Below are positions 1 through 10,105 of a stretch of DNA of 64,000 nucleotides, piece by piece (the stretch's first letter is position 1; every line of letters begins with the position of its first letter). The notes beneath the pieces were generated by a model. The model saw only the letters and a program-made list of their open reading frames with translations. It did no database searches and had not been told where the DNA came from. The DNA is taken from assembly GCA_007115705.1 (NCBI GenBank), contig QXEO01000832.1, positions 762,791 to 826,790 of the forward strand, read 5' to 3'. The position numbers and the translations under genes are program-made. Source of the DNA: Dactylis glomerata. Lineage: Eukaryota > Streptophyta > Magnoliopsida > Poales > Poaceae.

Positions 1-108
1 AGCATTCGTACTAATAACATTGCTATGCGAAATAAGCTCCAAAGGATTTTCAATTTTCTCTTCAAATCTAAAATCAGGAAAAAGACTAAAGAACTCTTTG
101 TTTTCCAT
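1..108 (-). CDS. Gag, N-terminal 36 codons only (element A)
   Basis: The start of a Gag-like protein, cut by the left window edge. It opens MENKEFF and is acidic and hydrophobic, like the first residues of Athila-lineage Gag. The ATG is at 108-106 on the minus strand. A 113-base leader separates it from the primer binding site at 222-239, which is the expected order 5' LTR, PBS, leader, gag. No stop occurs in the visible part. Gag would form the cytoplasmic retrotransposon particle. The lineage call rests on context; the sequence alone is too short to assign a domain. Confidence 0.6.
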   Translation of the reverse strand, partial: MENKEFFSLFPDFRFEEKIENPLELISHSNVISTNA

Positions 109-221
109 TAAGCCTAACTAGTGAAAATAAAAAACAAGAAACAAAAAGATGTAATTGCAGAATCTAAAGGAAATAACTCCGAGCACTCACACAGGAGGAT
201 GCGAGTACCTTTTACCTTACC

Positions 222-239
222 TCCCCGGCAACGGCGCCA
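222..239 (-). promoter_or_regulatory. Primer binding site of element A
   Basis: On the minus strand this reads TGGCGCCGTTGCCGGGGA, the tRNA-Asp-type primer site of Athila-like gypsy elements. It lies 10 bases inside the LTR end at 250 and fixes the element as minus-strand. Confidence 0.85.
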
Positions 240-249
240 GAAAAGAGCT

Positions 250-1792
250 TGATGTCTACGCACTTCTATTCTTGTAGACACTTGTTGGGCCTCCAAGTGC
301 AGAGGTTTGTAGAACAGCAGCAAGTTTCCCTTAAGTGGATCACCCAAGGTTTATCGAACTCAGGGAGGTTAGAGGTCAAAGCTATCCCTCTCAAGCAACC
401 CTGCAATTACGATACAGAAAGTCTCTTATGTCCCCAACACACCCAATACACTTGTCAGATGTATAGGTGCACTAGTTTGGCGAAGAGATAGTGAAATACA
501 AGTAGTAGTGATGATTGTAAGTAGCAAACGTGGTGTGAAATAAATATTGCTATGAGCAAACAAGTAACAAAATAGCAAGTAAATGGTGTGCAAAGCTTGG
601 AAACAAGGCCTAGGGATCATACTTTCAATAGTGGACACACTCCCAACAATATAACATGATTGAACAAATAAACAACTTATCTCCACTATGGTACTCTGAA
701 TTACTCTCCTATTGAATAACACTAATCATTGTGTAGTGGCTACAGAAGCACCCCTTAAAGTTCATCAAGTACTTGACAAACACCACTCATAGAGATATCC
801 AAATCAAATCACAATTCAAGATAGAAATCATTGCAACTTAGACCAAGTACTAACACGGTGCACACACTGTCAACATTACACCATGAAAGGAGGAATAGAT
901 CACTCAATACTATCATAGCAATAATTATTCTCATAATCCACAAGAGATCACAATCATAGCCTAAACCAAGTACCACCATGATGCACGCACTGTCACCGTT
1001 ACACCATAGCAGGAGGAATAGATTACTTTAATAATCACCACTAGAGTACACATAACATCTGAATAATAACATCTATTTGTTCAACATGATACAAAGCTCA
1101 CGATCACATAAAGATTACATCATGGGAGAGAGAGGTGAACCACATAGCTACCGGTAGAGCCCTCAGCCCCGGGGATGAACTACTCCCTCCTCATCATAGG
1201 AGACAACAAGGTTGATGGAGATGGCGGTGAGGTCGATGGAGATGGCGGAGACGGCGATGGAGATCGATGGAGATGGCTCCGGGGGCACTTCCCTGTCCCG
1301 GCAGGGTGCCGGAACAGAGACTTCTGTCCCCCGAAATTCGTCGACGGCGGCGGCGGAGCTGCAGAACTCTTTCTGGAAAATTGCCGACTCCCCTAGGGTT
1401 TTCCATCCCGAGGCTTCTTATAGGCGAAGGGTCGATGTCAGAGGTGGAGCCAGGGGCTCTCACACAGGGGTGGCGCGGCCAGGGGCCTGGCCGCGCCGGC
1501 CCTATGTGTGGGGCCCTGGTGGGCCCCCTCCTACTTCTCTTCGGATCTCTGGAAGTTTCCGGGTAAAATAAGACATCAGGAACTTGTTTCGTCCAATTCC
1601 GAGAATATTTCCTGTGTATCACTTCTGAAACACAAAAACAGCAGAAAACAGGAAACTGGCACTGTGGCACTTGTTAATAGGTTAGTTCCGGAAAATGCAT
1701 AAAAGTGCCACTAAGTGTAACGAAACAATAGGCAAATGGTGTAAAAACAAGCATGGAGCATCAAAAATTATAGATACGTTTGAGACGTATCA
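250..1792 (-). mobile_element. 5' LTR of gypsy element A
   Basis: A 1543-bp LTR read on the minus strand, beginning TGATACGTCTCAAACGTATC (1792 leftward) and ending at 250 next to the PBS. The first 19 bases after the initial T form an inverted repeat (GATACGT, spacer, ACGTATC). A TATA-like box (TATAAG on the minus strand) is at 1417-1422. The rest of the element lies left of the window. The flank from 1793 is the interior of element B, so A inserted into B; the TSD (candidate acatt, 1793-1797) cannot be paired here. No gene lies in the LTR. Confidence 0.85.
840..1050. repeat. Imperfect tandem duplication inside LTR A
   Basis: Two diverged copies with a period near 122 bp. Each contains accaagta, a cacactgtca or cgcactgtca core, ttacaccat and aggaggaatagat. 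They lie in the U3 part of the LTR. Confidence 0.6.
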
Positions 1793-1826
1793 ACATTCTG
1801 TTAACCAAAGAAGATTGCACATTAGA

Positions 1827-2966
1827 CTAAGATGAAATATCGGTTTCAGCTTTGGAAACCTTAGCTTGCAATTCAGGAATAGCCTTGTTTAAATTTTCAA
1901 GTTGATGACTAATAGTCCTCAACAGAGCTGATTGCTCCTCCATAGTCTTAGTAAACAACTTATTTTGCTCATATTGCATTTGCATAAAATTCTTGGTAGT
2001 CTTTTCAAGTTCTAAAAACCTCTCTTCACTAGGCATTTTAAGTCTACCAAGATAGCCATTTTCACCATTAGAGGGAAACGGCCTATAGTTATTACTAGCA
2101 AAAATTTTCCTATAAGCATTGTTGTTAAAATTATTGTTTCTAATGAAGTTTGCATCAACATGCTCTTCTTGAGCAACCAAAGAAGCTAAAGGAACATTAT
2201 TAGGATCTACATGAGTCCTATCATTTGAAAGCATAAGCATAATAGCATCAATCTTATCACTCAAGGAAGAGGTTTCCTGGACAGAATTTACCTTCTTACC
2301 TTGTGGAGCTCTCTCGGTGTGACATTCAGAATAATTTACCATCATATTGGCGAGAAGCTTTGTTGCGGCACCCAAGGTAAGGGACATAAAAGTGCCTCCA
2401 GCAGCTGAATCAAGTAGGTTTCTTGAAGAAAAATTCAGTCCTGCATAAAACGTTTGAACAATCATCCAAGTAGTCAGTCCATGAGTGGGACAATTCTTTA
2501 TCATAGCTTTCATTCTTTCCCAAGCTTGAGCAACATGTTCATTATCAAACTGACTAAACTTCATAATATTGCTACACAAAGCTATAATCTTAGCAGGAGG
2601 ATAATATCTACCAATAAAAGCATCCTTACACTTAGCCCATGAATCAATACTATTCTTAGTCAAAGACAACAACCAATCCTTAGCTTTTCCTCTCAAAGAA
2701 AAAGGAAACAACTTAATCTTAATAATATCACTTTCAACATCTTTATATTTCTGCATCTCACATAGCTCAACAAAACTGTTGAGATGAGCTGCAACATCTT
2801 CAGTACTAGCACCAGAAAATTGCTCTTTCATAACAAGGTTCAATAAAGCAGGCTTAATCTCATGAAAGTTTGCAGCAGGAGCAGGTGGCGCAATAGGAGT
2901 GCAGATAAAATCACTATTGTTCGTGCTAGTAAAGTCACACAACTTGTTGTTTTCAGGAGTAGCCAT
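1827..2966 (-). CDS. gag: Retrotransposon Gag, element B
   Basis: An uninterrupted 379-residue Gag. I chose the ATG at 2966 (MATPENNKL) because all related copies here align from that methionine; the frame is also open upstream to 3041. Residues about 40-210 match the plant retrotransposon Gag domain, with LNSFVELCEMQ, FPFSLRGKAKDWL and an AAGGTFMSLTLG segment. The C-terminal 90 residues are rich in E, K, Q and L, look like a coiled coil, and differ from copies D, E and F. No CCHC zinc knuckle and no protease domain follow in the visible 34 bases before element A. It is the only full-length, unbroken gag in the window. Confidence 0.85.
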   Translation of the reverse strand: MATPENNKLCDFTSTNNSDFICTPIAPPAPAANFHEIKPALLNLVMKEQFSGASTEDVAAHLNSFVELCEMQKYKDVESDIIKIKLFPFSLRGKAKDWLLSLTKNSIDSWAKCKDAFIGRYYPPAKIIALCSNIMKFSQFDNEHVAQAWERMKAMIKNCPTHGLTTWMIVQTFYAGLNFSSRNLLDSAAGGTFMSLTLGAATKLLANMMVNYSECHTERAPQGKKVNSVQETSSLSDKIDAIMLMLSNDRTHVDPNNVPLASLVAQEEHVDANFIRNNNFNNNAYRKIFASNNYRPFPSNGENGYLGRLKMPSEERFLELEKTTKNFMQMQYEQNKLFTKTMEEQSALLRTISHQLENLNKAIPELQAKVSKAETDISS

Positions 2967-3132
2967 TTTAGCAAAACTAAAAGCAGACAAGTAAAAACAA
3001 CTACAAAGGATTCTAATTTTTTTGAGTTTTTGATAAAACAATGCAAGTAAAAATAAATAAAGTAAAGCAAAACTTAAAACAAAGTAAAGGATGTGCGTGT
3101 GAACACTCCCCTTGCAGAAGTCTTCTACTTCC

Positions 3133-3150
3133 TCCCCGGCAACGGCGCCA
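3133..3150 (-). promoter_or_regulatory. Primer binding site of element B
   Basis: Perfect tRNA-Asp-type site (TGGCGCCGTTGCCGGGGA on the minus strand), 10 bases inside the LTR end at 3161. Confidence 0.85.
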
Positions 3151-3160
3151 GAAAAGAGCT

Positions 3161-4829
3161 TGATTGCTGGTTGATGGTGCCAGAAAATAGCTGGTGCCTA
3201 GTTGAATGACCAGCCTGTTGGGAACCCCAAGAGGAAGGTGTGATGAATATAGCATCAAGATTTTCCCTCAGTTAAGAAACCAAGGTATGTCGATCAGGAG
3301 AGGAGCAAACAAACGACTGAAGGTGATGCTGACTGGCCTAATAACACTCCAACAAGGGCACCATTTACGACACTTGTTGACTCATCTTCAACCAATAGCA
3401 ACGCGGAACCTGCACACAACACAACCAAATACTTTGTTCCCAACTTACGATGAGGTTGTCAATCTCACCGGTTTGCTTGAAACAAAGGGTATGAGCGTAT
3501 CAAGTGGAAAGTGATAATACTATGCGAGTAAAGTAAACAGTGCGAGTAAAGTAAACAGGTGATAGCAATATAAAGGAAATAGGACCGGGATCCATAGTTC
3601 ACTAGTGGTGTCTCTCCATAAGATAAAATAATACAAGCTGGGTAAACAAATTACAGTTGGGCAATTGATAGAATAAAGATAACGTGCATATGATGAGAGG
3701 ATCACTATGAGATTTACTCTGGGCATTACAACAAAATACATAGACCGCCATCCAACTGCATCTATGACTAATAATCCACTCACGGAGATATCGTCCGAAC
3801 ACCCCATGAGTATTAAGTTGCGAACAACAGATAATTGTATTAAGCAAAGTGTGTAATGTAAACAAAGCATATGCCCTCGAGCATATGAATGTTGTTTTCC
3901 CCTAGTAGCAACAGCACATCTACAACCTTAGAGGTTTCTGTCACTCCCCCAGATTAAATAGAGGCATGAACCCACTATCGAGCATAAATACCCCCTCTTG
4001 GAGTCACTAGCAACTACTCGGCCAAGATAGCTACTAACAATGGAGAGCATGCAAGATCATAAACAACACAGAGATAACAAAAGATAAATTTCAGTAATTC
4101 AACTCAAGCATAACACCAATATTCATTGGATCCCAACAAACCAAACATGTAGAATTACATAACGGTGATCTCAATCATGTAGGACAGCTCATGAGATCTA
4201 AACATGAAGCACATGGTGGAGAAGACAACCATCTAGCTACTGCTATGGACCCATAGTCCAAGGTAGACTACTCACTCATCACTCCGGAGGCAAGCATGGC
4301 GATGAAGAAGACCTCCGGTGGCGATTCCCCTATCCGGCAGGGTGCAGGGAAGAGCTTCTGGACCCTCCCAATCTTTGGGTCGACGGCGGCGGCGGATCGC
4401 GATGTGTTCTAGAAAATTGATCGGGTCCTTAGGTTTTTTCCGTCAGGGGGTCTTTATAGGCGAAGGGGCATCGTCAGAAGTGGACCGAGGCGGTCTCACA
4501 CATAGGGGGCATAGCCAGGCCCTGGGCCACACCGCCCTGGTGTGAGGGCACCTCGTGGCCCCACTCCATCTCCTCTTCGGTTCTCTGGAAGCTTCGGTAA
4601 AATTCTGGGTGACTGGCGTTGGTTTCGTCCAATTCTGAGAATATTTCCTGTGTAACTTTTCTAAAACACAAAAACAGCAGAAAATAGAGAACTGGCACTG
4701 TGGCGACTTGTTAATAGGTTAGTTCCAGAAAATGTATAAAAGTGCCACGAAGTGTAACAAAATACTAAGCAAATGGTGTAAAAACAAGCATGGAGCATCA
4801 AAAATTATTGATACGTTTGAGGCATATCA
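3161..4829 (-). mobile_element. 5' LTR of gypsy element B
   Basis: A 1669-bp LTR. On the minus strand it starts at 4829 (TGATATGCCTCAAACGTATC, a decayed form of the family start) and ends at 3161. A TATA-like TATAAAGAC lies near 4450. The LTR's terminal 50 bases (3161-3210) differ from the other copies and contain a near-repeat of gccagaaaa-ag-ct. Short open frames at 3520-3870 and elsewhere are chance. Confidence 0.8.
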
Positions 4830-5962
4830 CAAGCCGACGCCGTCATTGACGCGAGATTGGGAGGGTCCAGAAGCTCTTCCCGGCACCCTGCCGGAGAGGG
4901 GAATCACCACCGGAAGCCTTCTTCATCACCATGCCTACCTCCGAAGTGATGTGTGAGTAGTCTACCTTGGACTACGGGTCCATAGCAGTAGCAAGATGGA
5001 TGTCTTCTCCTCTATGTGCTTCATGTTTAGATCTTGTGAGCTGCCTATCATAATCAAGATCATCGTTATGTAATTCTACATGTTGTGTTTGTTGGGATCC
5101 AAGGAATATTGAGTACGATGTCAAGTTGATTTGTGATTTATCATCTCTATGTTGTTTATGATCATTTATGCTCGATAGTGGGTTCATGCCTCTGGTAACT
5201 TGGGGGAGTGACAACAACCTCTAAAGTTGTAGATGTGCTGTTGCTACTAGGAAGAAAACAACAATCTTGTGTCCAAGGACAATCGTATTGTTTACTTTAC
5301 ACACTTTGCTTAAGGCGATAATCTGTTGCTTGCAACTTAATACCTAACGGTTGTTCGGATGATATCCGGCGGGTGCATTATTAGTCATAGATGCAGTTGG
5401 ATTACAGTCTATGTATTATGTTGTAATGCCCAAGTGAATCTCATAGTGATCCTCATGACATGTACATGCATTGTTTGCATTCTTTATTCCATCAATTGCC
5501 CAACTATAATTTATTTACCATCATGTTATTTATCTTTATGGAGAGACACCTCTAGTGAACTGTGGACCCCGGTCCATCCTTTTACATTCATATTACCGTT
5601 TACTTTTACAAGCATTATTTACTTTCTTGCAAACAACTATCTTTTACCACATGATATGTTTAATCCTTTGTTTACAGCAAACCGGTGAGATTGACAACCT
5701 CACTGCAAGTTGGGGCAAAGTACTTTGGTTGTGTTGTGTGCAGGTTCCACATTGCTACTGGTGTAAAGCTACGCCCCAGATAAGGCGCCACATATAAATT
5801 GTTTGGAGTTGTCACCAAGCCAGCTAGCATCAACCTTCGGAAGTTGGTTCTTTCTCCTACTGGTTCGATAAACCTTGGTTTCATACTGAGGGAAGACTTG
5901 TTGCTATGCTCATCATACCTTCCTCTTGGGGTTCCCAACTGGGTGCCTACCACACACTATCA
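4830..5962 (+). mobile_element. 5' LTR of element C, 5' part missing
   Basis: Starts mid-LTR at caagccgacg, directly after element B, and ends at actatca before the PBS. The missing U3 start should lie left of element B, outside the window. No gene. Confidence 0.8.
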
Positions 5963-5973
5963 AGCAATTTTTC

Positions 5974-5991
5974 TGGCGCCGTTGCCGGGGA
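5974..5991 (+). promoter_or_regulatory. Primer binding site of element C
   Basis: TGGCGCCGTTGCCGGGGA, tRNA-Asp type, 11 bases after the LTR end. Confidence 0.85.
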
Positions 5992-6160
5992 GAAAGAGGA
6001 TTTCTGCAAGGGAAGTCTCTCGCTTCCAATCTTTTTACTTTGTTATTGTTTTGCTTATTTTGTTTACTTTATTTTTGCTAGCATCTTTTTATAAAAAATA
6101 CAAAAAAATTAGTTCCTTTATAGTTGTTATTTTTGCTTGCTTGCTTTTAGTCTTGCTAAA

Positions 6161-6883
6161 ATGAGTAATCCTGAAGTTGAGGTTCGTACTTTTAAGCAAC
6201 AAGGGGGAGAAAGTTTGAAAGATGCTTGGTACCGAATTAGTAATGCCCATCATAGATGTATAAAAAAGCATTCTACCATGATCCTTCTTAGGAATTTTTA
6301 TGTTGGTATATCTAGTTGGAATAGGTATGTTCTTGATACTCTCGCAGGGGGTAATTTTCTGGGTACTCCCGCTTTGGAAGCATGCACTTTAATTGAAAGT
6401 TTAGTGGGAGTACCACCTATTCATGTTGTTAAAACTGAGATCACTTTGGAGGAAGTTATAGGAAAATTGAGCTCTTTAGAGAAAAGTTTGCCAAATCTCC
6501 TTGATAATGCTAGCCAGGTTAATGAATCGATAGAAAGTATCGGTAAAAGAATCACTGTTTTAGAGGCTAGCACTATCCATGATAGTCAAAACCTTAGGAT
6601 TGGTAAATTATAGGAGTCTATGGAAACTTTAAGTTTGATTTTCTCTTCTCTTAAATTTAAGAAGGAGAAAGGTTTTTTTGAAAAAGAGCAAAAATTTATG
6701 TTTGTTCCTAAGGTGTCTGTGCCAAAACCGCAACATGTTTTTAAGATTGATAAAACTTTTAGTTAAACTAAGAGTGATTTACAAGTTGAATCATCTTCAG
6801 GGACGCCTAAAGTGCCTATTGTTACAAGTGGTGTTTTCGAGGAAACAATTGATCTTAATGCTCCTTCATTTGAAAATACTTGA
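6161..6883 (+). pseudogene. gag: Shortened, broken Gag of element C
   Basis: A 240-codon frame starting MSNPEVEVRTF. It lacks the N-terminal 100 or so residues found in B, D, E and F, and begins at the segment ESLKDAWYRISNAHHRC, which corresponds to the second half of the Gag core. The later motifs LLRNFYVGISSWNRY and DTLAGGNFLGTPALEA align with YAGLNFSSR and DSAAGGTFMSLTLGAA of the other copies. A TAG at 6611-6613 and an in-frame TAA further on interrupt it before the final TGA at 6881-6883. The leader before it is ordinary for the family, so the N-terminal loss is internal to the element. It is probably non-functional now; whether the short form was once active is open. Confidence 0.65.
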
Positions 6884-7018
6884 TTTCCACTTTCTGCACC
6901 TAGCTCAAAGGCGTTAAAGAAAAGCACTCTTGGGGGATAACCCACTGTTTTCTTTTCAGTACTTTTTCTTTTTGTTGAGTCTTGGAAGTTATTACTACTG
7001 TAATGAACTCTCCTTTTC
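6884..7018 (+). other. Element C non-coding interior, left piece
   Basis: Matches the start of the conserved post-gag spacer in D, E and F (ggcgttaaagaaaagcactc). It is cut by the MULE1 target site at 7019-7027. Confidence 0.7.
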
Positions 7019-7027
7019 TTTTTTATT

Positions 7028-7170
7028 GGGATTTCTATTTTTGGGCCCTCGGGTCCTTAGTTGTGCTCAGTTTTCCCCAGCCGCTTAGTTTTTCCTCAGT
7101 TTTGCCCAAGCGCTTGTCTGAAACCCTCACAAGGAGCTCGAACAGGAGGAATCCCATTTAGTTGACCATT
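7028..7170 (+). repeat. MULE1 left terminal inverted repeat
   Basis: About 140 bp, pairing with 11822-11961 at high identity. It contains the family words ctcagttttccccagccgct and ctcagttttgccc. Confidence 0.85.
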
Positions 7171-7421
7171 TGTTGGTGCTGGCAAGTGGGGCCACTATTG
7201 GTGCCCCGCAGTGGACACGTCTCTACTTATCCAGATCATCATGGGACCCACAACTTGTCCACGTTAGCGTGCCGGACCCACATCTTATCCAGGTGACCGT
7301 TGCAAAATGGGAGCCCGAGCCAGCCCCGCGCCCGTGCCCATGCCATTGCTTCCCCTTTCTTTCCCCGCGCCCCATTGTTCTTCTTCTCCGCCAGCGGCAG
7401 CCCTTCTCCGACAGGCGGGTG

Positions 7422-8054
7422 ATGTCTAGTTTCTCTTCGACCTCCTGTTCTTCATGGCCGCAGTATGGACCCGTGCCTTTGACAAGATGCCCTGACTGCC
7501 CACGCCAGGAGCCTCTGAAGCGGTCAATCTGTAAGACGGACGACAACGGCAACCGTGGACGTGAGTTCCTTGCATGCGAGAGCTTACCATATAGAGAGGG
7601 GGATAAGGTTAGATCTCGCTCCAATTGCTCTGTTTTCTCTCGATTTTCTTGTTATTCCCTCGAATTTGGGATTTAGGGTTCACGTTGTTGTTTTTAGATC
7701 CTAAAGAAATGCAGGTATTTCGAGTGGATCGATGTGTACGTTGAGAGGCTTAAATTGCAGGAATCAATTGGCGCTATTGGGGAGCATAATTTGGGAGGGG
7801 GACTTGCTATAGAGAATGCGGCGGAGAGAGGAGCCGTTCCGATTATGCCTAATGCTCCCAATGCAGAACTGGTGGAAGTGAAGGGAGAACTGAAGAAAAT
7901 GAACAAGCAGTTAAAGCAGCTGATCGAGTTGAAGAAGCAAGCTAATCTGATGGCTGGTTGTTTTTTGTTGTTGTATAATTGCGATCGGATTCTTATCATT
8001 GCTCATCAAGCGCTAGAAGTTGTTACAAGGAATCCCTTGTTACAAATCCATTAG
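7422..8054 (+). CDS. GRF-type zinc-finger protein (MULE1 cargo), two exons
   Basis: Exons 7422-7607 and 7698-8054 (intron 7608-7697, GT...AG) give 180 residues without a stop. Exon 1 is serine-rich (MSSFSSTSCSSW) and then PLTRCPDCPR, with GREFLACE about 20 residues later; exon 2 opens with KKCRYFEWID. Together these place the CxxC, C and C ligands and the G-R-F/YFEW signature of a GRF zinc finger, a nucleic-acid-binding fold, across the splice. The intron splits the finger, which supports the gene model. The rest has a basic, probably coiled-coil stretch (VKGELKKMNKQLKQLIELKK) and a hydrophobic tail. The ATG was chosen because the serine-rich start is typical of such plant proteins; the frame is open upstream to 7170. 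Role in the element is unknown: captured host gene or long-standing MULE passenger. Confidence 0.7.
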
Positions 8055-8099
8055 TCAGTTACATGTACTTGTAGTTGTTTTCAAAGTTAGTGTGTGCAT

Positions 8100-9055
8100 T
8101 CACCGAAATTACCAAAAAAAAATAAGTGTTAGAGAATAAGATAGTTGATAATTGTTAGAGGGGTGACAAATAATGCATTCACTGTAATCCCACAAATATG
8201 TATGTCTCATGTTTATAGCAAAATTATACCACTTTTGGGACGTTTCAAATAACCAAAACTATATCCCAAACTATATTCCCTAAAAGAAAAGGAATGCTAA
8301 AGAAAGTTGATAATTGTTAGAGGGGTGATAAATAATCCATTCACCAAAATCCCCCAAATATGCCAAATATGTATGTCTCATGTTTCTACCAAAATTATTC
8401 CACTTTTGGGCCGTTTCAAATTACCAAAACTATATTCCCTAAAAAAAGGAATGCTAAAGATAATTGATAATTGTTAGAGGGGTGATAAATAATCCATTCA
8501 CCGAAATCCCCCAAATATGCCAAATATGTATGTCTCATGTTTCTACCAAAAATTATACCACTTTTGGGCCATTTCAAATTGCCAAAACTATATTCCCTAA
8601 AAGAAAAGGAATGCTAAAGATGGTTGGTAATTGTTAGAGGGGTGATAAAGAATCCATTCACCGAAATCCCCCAAATATGCCAAATATGTATGTCTCATGT
8701 TTCTACCAAAATTATACCACTTTTGGGCCGTTTCAAATTACCAAAACTATATTCCCTACAAGAAAAGGAATGCTAAAGATAGTTGATAATTGTTAGAGGG
8801 GTGATAAATAATCCATTCATCGAAATCCCCCAAATATGCCAAATATGTATGTCTCATGTTTCTACCAAAATTATACCACTTTTGGGCCGTTTCAAATTAC
8901 CAAAACTATATTCCCTAAAAGAAAAGGAATGCTAAAGATAGTTGATAATTGTTAGAGGGGTGATAAATAATCCATTCACCAAAATCCGCAAATATGTATG
9001 TCTCTTGTTTATACCAAAATTATACCAGTTTTTAGTTTAACATTTTTAAATCATG
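8100..9055. repeat. Tandem array, about 160-bp unit, six copies
   Basis: Each unit carries ttgataattgttagaggggt, a ccattcaccgaaatccccc word, catatgtatgtctcatgttt variants and ccacttttgggccgtttcaa. The anchor gataattgttag occurs at 8147, 8309, 8466, 8626, 8785 and 8944, so spacing is 157-162 bp. Units 2-6 are very similar; the first and last are more worn. AT-rich, no coding potential. Confidence 0.9.
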
Positions 9056-9122
9056 AAAAATAATGCATAAATAGAGGGAATATAGTTACGTGGCAAAATA
9101 ATCCATAAATGCATGTCTCTTG

Positions 9123-9278
9123 TCACACGGATCGACTCCACCAACCGTTGATCCACCGACAGAGAGAGAGAGGGGTGGCCATGAAGAGAGAGAGAGAGGG
9201 GTGGCCACAAAGAGACGGATAGGGGTATACTGCCCGTTAGATCAGTGGATCAACGGTTGGTGGAGTCGATCCGTGTGA
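9123..9278. repeat. Perfect 34-bp inverted repeat with an 88-bp GA-rich loop
   Basis: 9123-9156 (starting tcacacggatcgactccacc) is the exact reverse complement of 9245-9278. The loop holds two copies of an agagagagagaggggtggcca block. It could form a hairpin transcript or be the ends of a small element; no clear TSD is seen. Confidence 0.85.
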
Positions 9279-9309
9279 GAACGGCTCAACGAATCAGGAT
9301 AAGTTTGGG

Positions 9310-9900
9310 CTTCTGTGAGCATTTGTGACAGTACTTGAGGGCAAAACTGAGTAGTACTAAGAAACCAAGGGCACGTAAATAGTAAATAGACTAAGGAATT
9401 CAAACAAAAGAATTACAAAATGAAAAATGCATTTTTTGTATAATATAATTCATATTGGGCTACATCAAATTATTTGCAATTCAAATATACATGAGTGTGA
9501 CAATTATTGCCTCATTTAGACAAACTATGTTTTGGGGAAGATGTTTTGCAAAGGGGTTTGAGTGAAAAACCATGCATCTTCATAGCTACTAGTGATTCTG
9601 AGAAGTGGCAATTTGTGGTAAAACATGATTTATCTATGTTTGTTCAAGGTGGCAGGTTGCGTAGGAAGACTCCATGAGTAGGTGCCACTATGTTTTTATT
9701 TTTTTGGATTTTTTTGCACATGAAATGACTCAATTAGCTATGTTAATCTCATTTGTTGACTCTCTGTTGACCAGCTACTTGAGGGTAGAACTGAGTATAT
9801 TGCACTTGCCAGTCTAAGTACTCGAGGGGAAAATTGAGTCCAGATAAAAATTTTGTATAAGGCCCGAGGTTAGAACTGAGTACACCAAACGTCGAAGGGT
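9310..9900. other. MULE1 central spacer with internal terminal-like motifs
   Basis: At 9325-9400 and 9765-9895 the words gggcaaaactgagtagtact, aggggaaaattgagt and gttagaactgagtac repeat the inner part of the TIR. Between them lies a spacer that aligns, with divergence, to 56400-56960 of MULE2 (shared words ttgcaattcaaa, gtgtgac, gcatcttcatagct, aagactccat). No gene is seen. Confidence 0.65.
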
Positions 9901-10105
9901 TAGCCTCATGTCGCGGTGCACGCTGCAGCCGTGTTTTATAGCAGACGTGTGTTGTGGTACACCAAACGCCACCTTCGTCTTTATAGAGCCCCTCTTTCTC
10001 TCCCTCGATGCTCGCCCACTCTCTCATTCTCACTACAACCGCCTCTCCTGTCCCATCATCTTCTCCACTTCGCGTCGAAAAAACCCCGAAGAAAAAACCC
10101 CGGTG

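Larger units (their letters stand above)
1793..4829 (-). mobile_element. Gypsy element B, 5' part
   Basis: Minus-strand Athila-like element: 5' LTR 3161-4829, PBS 3133-3150, gag 1827-2966. Its 3' part is displaced by element A and lies off the window. Right of 4829 the sequence caagc (4830-4834) opens a truncated LTR of element C at a mid-LTR position. B therefore inserted into the C 5' LTR, and caagc is the likely TSD. Confidence 0.8.

Noticed and set aside
1194..1670. 158-residue frame in LTR A and similar frames in all LTR copies
   Set aside because: They lie in U3/R regions with TATA boxes, vary in frame between copies and show no domain.
9123..9278. MITE with terminal inverted repeats
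   Set aside because: No target-site duplication is visible at the arms, so it is reported only as an inverted repeat.
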